Assembly: GCA_947311845.1 (NCBI GenBank)
Contig: CAMZMU010000027.1
Coordinates: 26,151,548-26,215,547 of the forward strand
Reading direction: 5' to 3'
Length of the DNA stretch: 64,000 nt
From: Poa pratensis
Taxonomy: Eukaryota > Streptophyta > Magnoliopsida > Poales > Poaceae
Both the position numbers and the translations under genes were made by a program. Shown in pieces: positions 33,426 through 45,019 of the stretch. Below the pieces are notes generated by a model, which saw only the letters and a list, made by a program, of their open reading frames with translations, made no database searches and was not told the DNA's origin. Within the stretch, counting starts at the first letter, position 1, and every line of letters starts with the position of its first letter.

Positions 33426-34314
33426 CGTCCTACCTGGTGGTTATATCTGAATTATTTGACGCATGCATGCGAAGGTCCTGCCCATCGCTGTAGGAACCTG
33501 AAAGGCGAAAGCGGCCAATGGAAGCTAGCGAAGGTAATTCAGACGGCCAGAGGAATCACCTTGTCTCGCGGAATATTACGATCACCGCAGAAGATCTCCG
33601 GCCAGAGAAAATTCGTCTCCCTACCTATCGATATGACCCTTCTCACAAATCACTGAATATAAACTGGCTGAATCCAGTCTGGGTCCAGAAAATTCACACC
33701 GGTACAGAGGCGCTGTCTATTGCAATTGTGAGGCAGCGGCCTAATCGTCCGTGGGTCGGCGAGCCTGAATACGTAAGCCGGCGTGATCGCTATTCTGAGA
33801 TGCTGGCCGACCTAGCAATCTGCAATGAATCGGGCTGGAGAATTATCACAGAGATGCATGCAAGAAGGCCGCAAGAATAACCTGCCAGGGAGCGCAGATG
33901 ATCGCCGTTGGAGACCCAAGATTGATGACGATAGAGAAGACTGCCATGGAGAGGAATCAATGGCCGCAAAATAGAGGGAAGGCGAGACGTGTTGTTCCTG
34001 GACACGTGCGACGTATGTTTTTCTTTGTAGAACGCGTCCGTAGGCCTCGCAAGTTTTTTTTTTTCATAGCAGAATTTGGAACCTGTACGTATCAATGCTT
34101 AGCCTTTTGAAATCTAAGCCGTTCGCTTCTAAGTGCTAAATCTGAACCGTTAATTATCTTGTGTTTTAATTATATAATAGATAGATAGATTGCCTCTTTT
34201 ACTTTGCTTCATGCTTTCGTCATGCGTGTTCTTTTGGAGAACAGCCCCCGAGCCTGCTTGGCCGGGGTTTATGCAATTGTGATGTGAAACTTACTTGAAG
34301 TATATTTTGTGTAG

Positions 34315-35149
34315 TCTGAAGGTCGTGCTGCGGCAACTGGTTCATCCGCAAGCAGCTCCAAGCCCAAGCACACTCGAAGCGTGAATGACCAGAAGCTGAT
34401 TGAATATCTCACGCAGAAATTCACAGCTATGGAGGCAGAATTGAAGGAGACCAAGGCTTCCCTTGCTGACCTCCAGTCGAGACCCTCACCCTCTTCAGAG
34501 CGAGAGTTGTTCTTGCTGGCGGAATTGGACAAGGTGAATTTGCAGCTCGAGTGTAAGTTCACCCGATACACGCTTCTTCTTTTGCTTCGGCAGGTTCGAA
34601 TATACGAGCTGATTATGCTACGAATGCGCAGGTGCCTGCTTTGATAAACAAAAGGAGGAGATCCGAATACGCGAGCGACAGGACGATCAGGCCAATAGAC
34701 CCGAGTATACTCGTCATCCCATTTGGTCAGATAGGGATAGGAGTCGGACACTTGTGACTCTTTATGATCGCGCCTGGCATGCGGCTGTTGTGCTGGAGAG
34801 CTGTAGGCAGGCCTTCTCCAGGATACACCGCACGTTGTTCCCCCTAAATGAGCAGCCGGAGGGTTTGTCGGCCTTGCTAGGAAAATTTCGCAATGGCAAG
34901 GCCATTAAGAAGTTTGTGCGAGAGCAACTCATCAGTGGAGCAAATGTGGCACTCGCCTTTGTTCGGACACATCACCCGAACCTTGATCTAAAGAAGATTG
35001 CCCTGGGACCAGCACCTGTACCTGGTGGTGGTCCTGTGCCTATGGAGGAACATTACAAGGAGACCCGCGTGGATGCCCTTGTATTGGTTCATCATGTATT
35101 AAAGGAGGAGGAAAAATGGGCTCCACCCAAAGATGAGCCTGTAGATTAA
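34315..35149 (+). CDS. Opposite-strand gene of element 3, C-terminal exons
   Basis: Exon from 34315 after a TTTGTGTAG acceptor (SEGRAAATGSSASSSKPKHT) to 34552, an intron of 79 bases (GTAAGT...GCGCAG, 34553-34631), then an exon to the TAA at 35147. The first exon has a charged helix, DQKLIEYLTQKFTAMEAELK. The second has TLYDRAWHAAVVLESCRQAF, then REQLISGANVALAFVRTHHP and NLDLKKIALGP, then an acidic tail. Splicing keeps the frame. Its last 100 residues resemble the C-termini of the genes in elements 1 and 4. The upstream Transposase_28-like exon is lost at the Helitron border. Confidence 0.75.
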
Positions 35150-35159
35150 GGTTTTACGT

Positions 35160-35480
35160 ACAGGGGTCAGCCCCCGAGTGTAATTTTGCCACTTGTGCAT
35201 ATTTTGTTTGTGTATGCGCGCAGCCCCCGAGTGTATCGAGTGGGTTTTATGAAATATACAGAGTATGGAACCTAAATTGCACAGTCCCCGAGTAATCGAG
35301 TGAGGCTGTGAATTTTTGCGATGTTTGAAGCTGCAACTCCTGATTTGAGCAACTTTTTATTTATGTATGATTTTTATGACCCAGCCCCCGAGTATTCGAG
35401 TGCGGCTGGAGTATTATGTTTGAAGGAGCGAAAGCTCATGCTTTGAGACAGCGCAGCCCCCGAGTATTCGGGTGAGGCTA
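35160..35480. repeat. Five spaced copies of an AGCCCCCGAGT motif
   Basis: Copies near 35168, 35220, 35282 (one base different), 35382 and 35454 read CAGCCCCCGAGTATTCGAGT or close variants. They are followed by GGCTG/GGCTA in most cases and spaced about 50-100 bases apart; a sixth shorter copy lies at 34244. On the element's own strand the core is CTCGGGGGCTG, which resembles the polypurine tract GGGGGCTA beside related LTRs. Confidence 0.75.
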
Positions 35481-35682
35481 AGTGTGTGCGAATAAGTTAT
35501 GCGAGTAGTAAGCAGGAGAAATATGAGGAATCATTGATTATATTCCATTTTTGAATGTTAGGCTGCAGGCCGCCTCATTAAAAACCTTCTAGTCCCCGCA
35601 GGTACCCTGGTAAGGAAAATAGCGCGTCTGAAACCTGCAACCATCCGACATATGTGCCTATTACATTGTGCGACTGAACAAT

Positions 35683-37296
35683 CTAAGCATAGAAACGGCG
35701 CAGCTGCGCAACGTTCCAAGGATTATGTGAGAGTTCGCCTGTCTTCGCGTGCTTCAGTCTGTATGCTCCATCGCCAATGACCTCGGTGATGATGAAGGGT
35801 CCCTCCCATGGGGAAGCAAGTTTGTGCACCTTCTTTTGCTTCAGTCGAAGCACCAGGTCGCCAACCTCGAAGGACCTGGTGCGCAGTCGACGGCTGTGAT
35901 AGTTGCGGAGATCTTGCTGATAAACAGCTGTGCGTGCCAGCACCGTGTTGCGTGCTTCTTCGAGCAAGTCGACTGCGTCTTCGAGTGCTTCATGTGCATT
36001 TTCCTCGTTGTATGCTTCGACTCTTGATGCGTTGAACCTTACATCTGATGGCAGGATTGCCTCTACACCGTACACCATGAAAAATGGGGTAAACTGTGTT
36101 GAAGCGTTAGGAGTTGTGCGTAGGCTCCATAGCACAGATGGAAGTTCTTTGACCCAAGCACCCGCGGCCCTTTTGAGTGGCACCAGGAGGTGTTTCTTGA
36201 TTCCGTTCGTCACAAGTCCATTGGCTTTTTCGACTTGGCCATTGGACTGCGGGTGTGCCACGGATGCATAGTTGAGCGCGATATCTTGCTCTTTGCAGAA
36301 AGTTCGGAACTCTTCAGCCGTGAAGTTTGTACCGTTATCAGTGATGATACTGCTTGGTATGCCGAAGCGGTATATGATGGATTTTATGAAATTGACTGCT
36401 GTAGTGGCAGTCGAACTTGTGATAGGGACTGCTTCGATCCACTTGGTGAACTTGTCGACCGCCACCAGAAGGTGAGTATGCCCTCCATGGGAGGATTTTT
36501 TGAGTGGCCCGACCATATCGAGCCCCCATTGGGCGAAGGGCCAGGCCAATGGTATTGTCTTCAACACCGATGCGGGTGCGTGCGGCTTTGTGGCAAATTT
36601 TTGACAGCCGATGCACCTTTTGACTATGTCCTCCGCGTCTTTGAGTGCTGTGGGCCAATAGAAGCCTGCGCGAAAGGCTTTGGCTACGAGTGATCGGCTG
36701 CTGGCATGATGCCCGCAGGTACCTGCATGAATATCACGAAAGATGGCTTGGCCATCTTCAAATGCTATGCAACATTGGAACATACCTGATACGCTGCGCT
36801 TGTATAGTTCACCGTTGATGATGGTGTATGCTTTAGATCGTCGAGTCACATGTCGTGACTCTGTTATGTCTTCAGGTACCTCGCCGCAGAGTATGTATGC
36901 GAGGAAAGGTTGAGTCCAAGTTGGCTCGATGAGGAGCACCTCGACTGGCGGGTCCTCTGTGCTAGGTGCTTTGCTCTTGGCTACTGCAGCTGATGTAGGA
37001 GATGCTCGTTTTTTCTTGATGGACCTGTGCTCGATGCGCTCGAAGAAGACACCAGGTGGAACTGGTGCTTTGGTCGCTCCAATGTTGGCTAGCTTATCTG
37101 CTTCTTCAATGCTCTCACGCCCTATGTGCCGCAACTCGCAGCCTTCGAAACTGCCCTCCATGAGGTTGTACATGTCACGGTAAGCGATCATGTTATCTGC
37201 GATTGCGTCACAGGCCTTCATTGTTTGCTGCGCCACAAGATTCGAGTCACCGTAGATCATCAGTCGAGTGCACCCGAGTGCTTTGGCCATCCTCAT
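35683..37296 (-). CDS. RNase H and integrase of element 3 (537 codons open)
   Basis: The uninterrupted frame begins in RNase H (MRMAKALGCTRLMIYGDSNL carries the catalytic Asp; ELRHIGRESIEEADKLANIG the C-terminal helix). It runs through integrase: HHCC parts GTCGHHASSRSLVAKAF and KRCIGCQKFATKPHAP; core GLDMVGPLKK, IITDNGTNFTAEE and HPQSNGQVEKANGLV (D, D, E); and the C-terminal LASPWEGPFIITEVIGDG. The stop at 35683 follows NPWNVAQLRRFYA, the usual end of TAT pol. Integrase therefore looks intact, but there is no complete RT or LTR to use it. Confidence 0.92.
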   Translation of the reverse strand: MRMAKALGCTRLMIYGDSNLVAQQTMKACDAIADNMIAYRDMYNLMEGSFEGCELRHIGRESIEEADKLANIGATKAPVPPGVFFERIEHRSIKKKRASPTSAAVAKSKAPSTEDPPVEVLLIEPTWTQPFLAYILCGEVPEDITESRHVTRRSKAYTIINGELYKRSVSGMFQCCIAFEDGQAIFRDIHAGTCGHHASSRSLVAKAFRAGFYWPTALKDAEDIVKRCIGCQKFATKPHAPASVLKTIPLAWPFAQWGLDMVGPLKKSSHGGHTHLLVAVDKFTKWIEAVPITSSTATTAVNFIKSIIYRFGIPSSIITDNGTNFTAEEFRTFCKEQDIALNYASVAHPQSNGQVEKANGLVTNGIKKHLLVPLKRAAGAWVKELPSVLWSLRTTPNASTQFTPFFMVYGVEAILPSDVRFNASRVEAYNEENAHEALEDAVDLLEEARNTVLARTAVYQQDLRNYHSRRLRTRSFEVGDLVLRLKQKKVHKLASPWEGPFIITEVIGDGAYRLKHAKTGELSHNPWNVAQLRRFYA

Positions 37297-37299
37297 GCC

Positions 37300-38258
37300 A
37301 TGGATCAGGGCCTCATATTCTGCTTCGTTATTGGATGGGAACTCGAATCCATTTGCAGGATATAGCGGAGCTTGTCGCCTTTTGGTGATATGAGGATGAC
37401 ACCTGCGCCTGCGCCTTCGTTCTTCTTTGAGCCGTCAAAATACATAGTCCATGAGTTGGACACATCTGGTGCTCCTGGCAGCTGAGCTTCGATCCACTCG
37501 GTGTGGAAGTCAGGTAAGACTTGTGCTTTGATGGCCTTCGGGTAATCATACTTGATATCTCGTGGTGCTAGCTCGATGAGCCATTTTGCGACTCGCCCAG
37601 TTGCGTTGGGGTTTGTGAGGATGTCCCCGATCCCTGAGGTGCTGATTACAGTGATCGGGTACTCGGAGAAGTAATGCGTCAGCTTCCTTGAGGACATGAA
37701 CACGGCGTAGGCCAGCTTTTGATAGTGCGGGTAATGCTGCTTTGATATGGAGAGCACTTCACTCAAGTAATAGACTGGGCGTTGTATTCTTTGGGCGTGT
37801 CCCTCCTCCTTCGTTCGACTACCAGTACGGTGCTCACCACCCTGTTAGTTGCGGAGACATATAGGTACAGTGGCTCGCGTTACCTTGGTGCGACGAGGAT
37901 TGGAGGGCTTGTGAGGACTCGCTTGAGGTCCGTGAAGGCTGCTTCGGCTTCTTGCGTCCACTTGAATTTATCTGCTTTCTTCATCAGTCGATAGAACAGG
38001 AGCGCTTTTTCGCCTAGCTTGCTGATGAATCGACTGAGTGCTGCCACTCGACCCGCTTAATTTTGCACATCATGGAGCTTCGAAGGCCTTTGCATCGTCA
38101 AGATGGCCTGTATTTTCTCTGGGTCTGCCTCGATTCCTCGAGCCGAAACTAGATACCCAAGAGCTGCCCGGCTGGAACGCCGAACGTGCACTTCTTTGGG
38201 TTGAGCTTGATGTGGAAGCGTTTGAGGTTTGCGAACGTCTCTCGCAAGTCATCGAGTA
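37300..38258 (-). pseudogene. End of RT and both RNase H domains of element 3
   Basis: From 38258 leftward on the minus strand the RT thumb is seen (LLDDLRETFANLKRFHIKLN, then a FGVPAGQLLG motif) with a frameshift. The first RNase H remnant is HYPHYQKLAYAVFMSSRKLT. The second RNase H (SWTMYFDGSKKNEGAGAGVI) runs to 37305, where one frameshift separates it from the long frame at 35683-37296. The catalytic YVDD of RT would lie just beyond the truncation. Confidence 0.82.
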
Positions 38259-38908
38259 GCGGCGGCGGGCAGCGCCCCGACCTTCGGAGATTTTCTCCAG
38301 GCCACAGTGCAGCTAGGCGGCTCGCTGCGTGCTTCTCGGCGTCCGCGTCGTTCGGCGTTCGCTCTGGGCGGCCGAGGCTCGAGCTTCACTGCCCTCGCCG
38401 GTCTGGGCGACGGTGTCCGGTAGGAGTTCCCCTTCCGGGAGAAGCGTGGCGCGGCGTCGTGGCCCCGGGTGGGGGCGGTGTCGGGGCGTGGCGCGAGCCA
38501 GATGAGCCGCGTCCTGGACTTCGTGGCGGAGCGCTCACCGCCGCCGAGCTCGCCCTGCCGGTCGGACATGGGGCAGACGCGTCCGGGCCCTGTCCTAGCC
38601 ACTGCGACGCCCCTGGGGGCTGGGCCAGTTGATGGGCCCGGCCTGCTCCTGGCAGCCTAGTCCACGCTGGACTTGGTCCAGGAGGGTGTGGAGCCGGCCT
38701 TGGTGGGCCTTTCCCTGGCCGCTTCTGGGCTTCGGCCCATTCCAGCGCAGCCACTTAAGTGGTTGTGGCCGCGTCGCGGCTCCTCCGACCTCTCGCTAGG
38801 GTTCCCCGCATCCGAGCTCGACATTTGCCGCCACCGCCGCTCCGCCTGCCGCATCCGCACCACGCCGGCGCCACCACCTCTCCTCCGCTCCTTCGCTGAG
38901 GTTACCAT

Positions 38909-40916
38909 GGATCCGCCGCGCGCTCTGGTGCCCCAGGGCCACAAGCGGCGCTACGACGACCGGGCAATAACAGCCCCCCCAGCGGCAACAGGAGGCCGCG
39001 CTCCGCTCCAAGGCGCTGGCGGCGCAAGGCGCCAAGAAGCCGGCGGCGGGGAAGGGGATGGCCGGCGCAGGCGGTGCGGGCGGCTCCGGCTCCAACGCCA
39101 ACAACGCCAATAGGGAGCTGCCATCTTGGTACATCGCTCGGGAGAATAAGAGGGAGGCCAAGATGGCGGCGGAGAAGGAGGCCCTGCGGGCTGAGCAGGC
39201 TGCCGGGCGCGCGGCATCAGGTGCCGGTGCGCTCGAGAAACACCCGATGGTCCAGTCCCATGCTAAAGCCCCTATGGGGCCCGGGTGTGGTCCCGTCCCA
39301 CCGCCGGCGGTTGGGTCGGCTTCCACTGAGCCGGTGGAGTGCCGCCGGCCGTGTCTCCGTATCCTCGGGCAAGCAATTGCTGGAGAGGGTTTCTTTGACC
39401 TGGACTTTGACACGGACGAGATGGACGAGGAGGAGGACACGAACGCTGCGGTCCTCTCCTTCAAGGAGAAACCGCTCTCGGTGGCTGCCCTTGACAAGGA
39501 GTTGCACCACCTGATCGAGACACCTTGGGATTGCCAGATATCTCGCTTTGGCGCCAAGGAATTTGAGGTCGTCTTCCCCTCCAAGGAGATGCTGAGGATG
39601 TTTGCCCGCAGCGGTCGCAAGTAACTTCCCTTGAGTGACACCGAGGTGGGCATTCGCCTCGCCGACTCGGACCCCGCTCCGGTCGAGACTCTCCAAGAGA
39701 TTTGGGTGAAGATCTCCGGGCTTCCCAAGCGCCCGAGGCGTGCGGACCGGCTCCTGGCTGGCCTCCGCATGCTCGGAAGGACCATCGAGGTGGATGAGTC
39801 CACCCTTCCCGGCCGTCGTCCGGTGCGCATGAGGCTTGCGTGACGGGACCCAGCGAAGGTGCGTGGCCTTGTTCAGATTTTCCACAAGAACAAGGGCTAC
39901 AACCTGGGGATCCAGCTGGAGCCGGGGTTCGGGGCTCCGCCTCCCGCCCCGGGACCGTCTCCTCCTAGGAAGGATGCTCCCGAGGATGATGATGACATGA
40001 ATCTCTCGGAGGAGTGGGATGAAGCTGCGAAGAAGGATAAGGCGAGAGATCTGGAGGGAGCAACTCCTCTTCAGCTCCGCCCACAGCCAAGTCGGTTGGG
40101 GGTGCGCCTCCCCCGGCTGCTCTTGTGTCGAAGATTCCGGCTGTGGTTCCGGCCATGGCCGAGGAGGGGGGTGGCAGCTGGACCAGTGCGGCAGCTACTC
40201 TGCCATCACCAAGTCTAGCACCTGGCCGCCCTCTCTTGCGGTGCTAGAGAAGATGCGGGCGGCAGAGGCGGCGATCCTTGCGCAGGTGGCACAGCCAGCC
40301 CCTCCTGCGCTGATCGCGCCCACCTCTCCACCTGCCGACTCCTCGACTCTTTTGTAAGTGGACTCGGGCTCCGAGACGGGGTCCCCGTCCAAGAACACAG
40401 TAGTCTGCCACGACGACATGGAGATCCACGACACCAACCTGGACACGAACTTAGAGACTGAGCACATGGTGGTGGATGTGGAGGCGACGATCCCCAGACA
40501 GCACCAGACCAAGACGGTGTCGGCGGGTCCTTCGCGCAAGAGCGCGTGGCTGTTAGGCGCGGTAGCGGCAGTGCCTATCGCGGAGCGTGCGGAGCAGCGG
40601 GCTGCGGCAAGAACCTCGACATCACAGGTATTTCCAAACCCAACCCTTCGCTATTCTTGAGGTGGTTCCTGATGAGCACCTAGTCACGGTAGTGCACGAT
40701 GTAGGTTTGGCGTTTTCCCTTGAGGCGGGCACGCCCTCGGAGATTCTCTCCTTGGTTCGCGCCAAGGAGAAGGCTCAGGCCTCGCTCGCCCTAGCAGCGT
40801 TCCGTAAGGAGCTGGCTGCTGAGACGGCAACGAGTGCCATCCCTCCCCAGTCGCCTGTGGCGGCTTCCGCAGCGGCGAGTGGGGAGGAGAGTGCGGCGCC
40901 CCACCTGGGTGCGTAG
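38909..40916 (+). pseudogene. LINE ORF1 (RNA-binding protein with DUF4283-like domain)
   Basis: Starts MDPPRALVPQGHKRRYDDR, then shifts frame into ANRELPSWYIARENKREAKM. A DUF4283-like core follows: SFKEKPLSVAALDKELHHLI, KEFEVVFPSKEMLRMFARSG, then TAA at 39622 and, past it, LQEIWVKISGLPKRPRRADR and IHFKNK-like sequence. In plant LINEs this ORF encodes the nucleic-acid-binding partner of ORF2. At least two stops and several frameshifts are present. A CCHC knuckle is not evident. Confidence 0.65.
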
Positions 40917-41000
40917 GCCCCTGCTGCCTCCACACCAGTCTCTCGGTGTGGGGGTATTTCCCAGGGCTCCCATCGTGGACGCAAGAAGAAGGCCACCTAG

Positions 41001-43467
41001 ATGCGCGACGGCTTCTACAATATCCGAGGGTTTGGCCGTCCGGGACGGCGAACCCAAATTCGAGATCTGATGTCCCGAGAACAGCTTGACTTTGTGGGGC
41101 TACAGGAGACCATTAAGGCCTCTTTTACGCCCACAGAGCTCCTCAGCATCGACCTGTGAGGGCGCTTCGCTTGGCACTCTACCCCAGCGAACGGCCACTC
41201 TGGCGGAATGTTGCTGGGTGTCAATGAGGACAGGTTCGAGGTGAAGGCCTGGAGTAGTGGCTCCTTCTTCATCCAGGTGGACGTGTTCCAGTTGGACTCC
41301 ACCCAGACTTGGTCCCTCTTCATGGTTTACGGACCTGCGGATCACCGACGCTCTTCTGAGTTCTTGGGGGAACTTACGGTGGCGGTGACGGCTTGCACCT
41401 ATCCCTTGTGATTGGAGGAGACTTCAATCTGATACGAGGGGTGGCGGACAAGAGCAATGATAACATAAACTAGCCTCGCGTCCATAGGTTTAATGATTGC
41501 ATTGCTCACCTCGCTCTGCGAGAGGTTCGTAGAAGTGGGGCCGATATACCTGGACCAACAGGCAGTTGAATCCAGTCCGGTGCGTGTTGGACCGCGTCCT
41601 TATGTCTGCAGATTGGGAAGCTCTCTTCCCGGTATGCACGCTGGTGGCTGAGCCTATTATTGGTTCAGACCACGCCGCTCTCATCCTCAGCTCCGGCGAG
41701 GACTTCAAGAAACGGAGCTCCCGCTTCTTCTTTGAAAAAAGTTGGCTGGACAGACCAGAGTTTGGGGACCTGGTCGAATCCAAATGGATTGGACTGGCGG
41801 CCCTTCAGGAAGGGCCCCAGGTCTCGATCTCTATCTGGCAAAACCTCTCAGGGGGCTTACAGCAATACTTAAAAGGCTGGGGCGTCAACCTAGGGCGCGC
41901 GGAGAGGGACCTGAAGGAGGACATCCTTTCCCAGATCCGGACCCTGGACGCCCGCGCGGACACAGCCGGCCTAGATGATGAGGGATGGGCCCTCCGTTAT
42001 CATCTGGAGATCCAGATTTGCCACCTCGCCAGGGTTGAGGAGGAATACTGGAGACAGCACAGTAGATTTAGCTGGACCCTTAAAGGGGATGCCAACACTG
42101 TGTATTTCCACGCCATTGCCAATGGTAGGAGACGGAAATGTACCATCTCTAGGCTGGTAGATGACCAGGGGGGCTATGTGGAGCCCCCTGCGCTCCAAGG
42201 ACACATCTACGAGTTTTACCGCGCCCTCATGGGTGCATCGGGTGACGCACCCGCCTTCCACCTCTCACCATCCCTCTGGGACACGCGACCGCGCGTCACG
42301 GAGGAGGAAAATGACACTCTCATGCTAACCTTCACTGAGGAGTTGGACGCGTTCCTAGCTAGCATGAAGGTGGACACGGCCCCTGGCCCGGATGGCCTCC
42401 CAGTGTGCTTTTTTAAGCGATTCTGGAAGATCCTTCGCCCGGTCATCTTGTCCATCACCAATGATTTCGCTCTAGGGAGAGTGGACATTGCGAGACTAAA
42501 CTTTGGTGTGCTGACTCTCATACCAAAAGTTCAAGGTGCCGAGGATATTCGTCAATTTAGACCGATTGCGCTCATTAATGTCATTTTTAAGTTTGTAGCC
42601 AAGGCGTTTGCGCTTAGACTTAGCCCTATTGCACACCGCACTATTAGCTATACTCAATCTGCGTTCATCAAGGGACGTCTTTTGCATGAGGGAGTTGTCT
42701 CCCTCCAGGAGATCATCCATGAGTCTTGCTCCAAGAAACTTGGGGGAGTTTTCTTGAAATTGGACTTTGAGAAAGCCTATGATCAAGTCAACTAGAGTTT
42801 CTTGGGGGAGGTTCTCCTGAGAGCTGGCTTTGATCCCGGCTGGGTCCACAGGGCCCTCAGTCTGGTCTCGGGGGGCCAGAATGCTATCACCATTAACAGA
42901 GAAATGGGTAATTTCTTTCGTAATGGTAGAGGGGTTCGACAGGGTGACCCCTTGTCCCCCCTTCTCTTCGACTATGTGGTCGAGGCCTTGGCGGCCATTT
43001 TAGATGCAGCCAAGAGGATGGGGCACATCAAGGGAGTTGTGCCCCATGTAATACCAGAGGGGGTATCGCATCTGCAGTATGCAGATGACACGATCATCAT
43101 GATTCAACATGATGACCGTGCCATTACCAAATTGAAGTTTATTGCTATGTTTTGAGAACATGTCGGGTCTCAGGATCAACTTTCACAAGAGTGAGGTTGT
43201 GGTCTTGGGGGCGAGTCCGGAGGAGCAGGTGAGGGTGGCCCAGATGCTTAATTGTAAGCAGGGCTCATTTTCGTTCATCTACCTTGCGATCCCTATCAGC
43301 AACAGAGCTTTGCGGGCTGGGGCCTGGGATCCCCTCACGGGCAAAGTTGCTAAGCGTGCGGACCCATGGATGGGAAAGCTGATGTCCTCGGCCGCTAGGC
43401 TCACTCTCACCAACGCTTATATATCCAGCCTTGCTCTCCACGCTATGGCGGTTTGCCTGTTGGGAGA
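41001..43467 (+). pseudogene. LINE ORF2, endonuclease and RT part
   Basis: The endonuclease opens MRDGFYNIRGFGRPGRRTQI and continues QLDFVGLQETIKASF, VYGPADHRRSSEFLGEL, then VIGGDFNLIR, the metal-binding region of APE-type nucleases. RT follows in the 41566-42795 frame: FRPIALINVIFKFVAKAFAL, TQSAFIKGRLL, FLKLDFEKAYDQVN; then RGVRQGDPLSPLLFDYVVEA and YADD at 43078-43089. Stops include TGA at 41157 (in place of Trp) and TAG at 42793. The LTR element interrupts it after AVCLLGD. Confidence 0.88.
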
Positions 43468-45019
43468 TGATGACGTGGATCACACGTTCGTTGGGAGACC
43501 CCAAGAGGAAGGTATGAAGCGTGTAGCAGCTGTTTCCCTCAGTATGAAACCAAGGTTTAATCGAACCAGTAGGAGTAAGAAATCACTTCTGAAGGTTGTC
43601 AGTGGCGTGCTAACGTGGAACCTGCACACAACACAATCAAACTACTTTGCCCCAACGAAACAGTGAGGTTGTCAATCTCACCGGCTTGCTGAAAACAAAG
43701 ATTAAACGTATGGTGTGGAAAATAGTAGTAAATTGCAGAGAATGAAAAGGAACAATGATTGCAGTAGGTTGTATTATCAGTGTAAAGAATGGACCGGGGT
43801 CCACAGTTCACTAGTGGTGTCTCTCCATAAAAGATAACTAACATGCTGGGTGAACAAATTACAGCTGGGCAATTGATAAAATATTGAGCGCATAACAATG
43901 CATATATATGACAAGATGACTACTATGATATTCAATTGGGCATTACGACATAATACATAGACCGTTATCCAACACATCTATGACTAATAATCCACTGCCA
44001 GGTTACATCCGTGTCCCCGTTGGTATTAAGTTGCAAGCAACAGATTATTGCATTAAGTAAAGTGCGTAATGTAAACAACACAATTATCCTTAGACAAAGC
44101 ATTGCTGTTTTACCCCTAGTGGCAACAGCACATCCACAACCTTAGAAGTTGTTGTCACTCTCCAGATTACTGGAGACTGAACCCACTATCTAGCATAAAT
44201 ACTCCCTCTTGGAGTTAAAAGCATCTACTTGGCCAAAGCATCTACTAGTAACGGAGAGCATGCAAGATCATAAATAACATATAAGATAGATTGATAATCA
44301 ACTTGACATAGTATTCAATATTCATCGGATCCCAGCAAACACAACATGTAGCATTACAATAGATGATCTTGATCATGATAGGCAGCTCACAAGATCTAAA
44401 CATGATAGCACAAGGAGGAGAGACAACCATCTAGCTACTGCTATGGACCCGTAGTCCAAGGATGAACTACTCACGCATCACTCCGGAGGCAGGCATGGCG
44501 ATGTAGAGCCCTCCGGTGATGATTCCCCTCTCCGGCAGGGTGCCGGGAAGAGCTTCTGAACCCTCCCGAGCTAGGGTTGACGCGGCGGCGTCTCTGGAAC
44601 TTTTCGTGGATAATGGCTCGGGTATTTAGGGTTTTCGCGTCGGGAAGATTATATAGGCGAAAGGGCGGCGGCTGGAGACGCCCGAGGGCCCACACCACCC
44701 CACAGCGCGGCAGAGGGTGGGGCCGCGCCGCCCCATGGTGTGGCTGCTCGCGGCCCCCTCCGTCTCTCCTTTGGACTCCGTGTACGTGTTGGAAAAATAG
44801 GAGGTCTGTCCAAGTTTCGTCCAATTCCGAGAATATTTCCAGACTAGCTTTTCTGGAATACAAAAACAGCAGAAAACAGGAACTGGCACTGTGGCATCTT
44901 GTTAATAGGTTAGTCCCAGAAAATGCATAAAAATGCTATGAAGTGTATATAAAACATGTAACAATTGGTATAATATAACATGGAACATCAGAAATTATAG
45001 ATACGTTTGAGACGTATCA
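43468..45019 (-). repeat. 3' LTR of the non-coding element (left copy)
   Basis: 1552 bp, matching 48930-50481 with scattered substitutions and single-base indels. It is followed on the + strand by AGCATCCCCAAGCTTAG, the reverse of the polypurine tract CTAAGCTTGGGGATGCT. Confidence 0.93.

Larger units (their letters stand above)
28843..34189 (-). mobile_element. Helitron, minus strand, degenerate autonomous type
   Basis: On the minus strand the right border reads A|TCTATCTATCTATTATATAA and the left border ends GCGGGCCACCCTGCTAG|T. The start TC, end CTAG, flanking A and T, and a 16-base hairpin 10 bases before the end (28856-28871) all follow Helitron rules. Inside, on the same strand, are RPA-like/DUF223 and PIF1-like Helitron helicase remnants in the correct order. 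I could not find the HUH Rep nuclease motifs, so the copy is defective. A second Stowaway remnant and a direct duplication lie in its 5' half. Confidence 0.75.
34190..38258 (-). mobile_element. Truncated TAT-type Ty3/gypsy element (element 3)
   Basis: On the minus strand it carries the end of RT, RNase H and integrase, then a 3' region with a gene on the other strand (34315-35149). Both ends are missing: the RT is cut at about 38258 where a LINE begins, and the 3' side is cut at 34189 where the Helitron begins. No LTR of this element is in the window. The gene arrangement is the same as in element 1. Confidence 0.85.

Noticed and set aside
33518..33880. 120-codon + strand frame in the Helitron
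   Set aside because: Reasonable composition but no recognisable domain and opposite in strand to the Helitron genes; not strong enough to call.
35160..35480. Possible CRISPR-like array of spaced repeats
   Set aside because: Spacing is irregular, repeats are partly diverged, the genome is a plant and the motif matches the element's polypurine tract.
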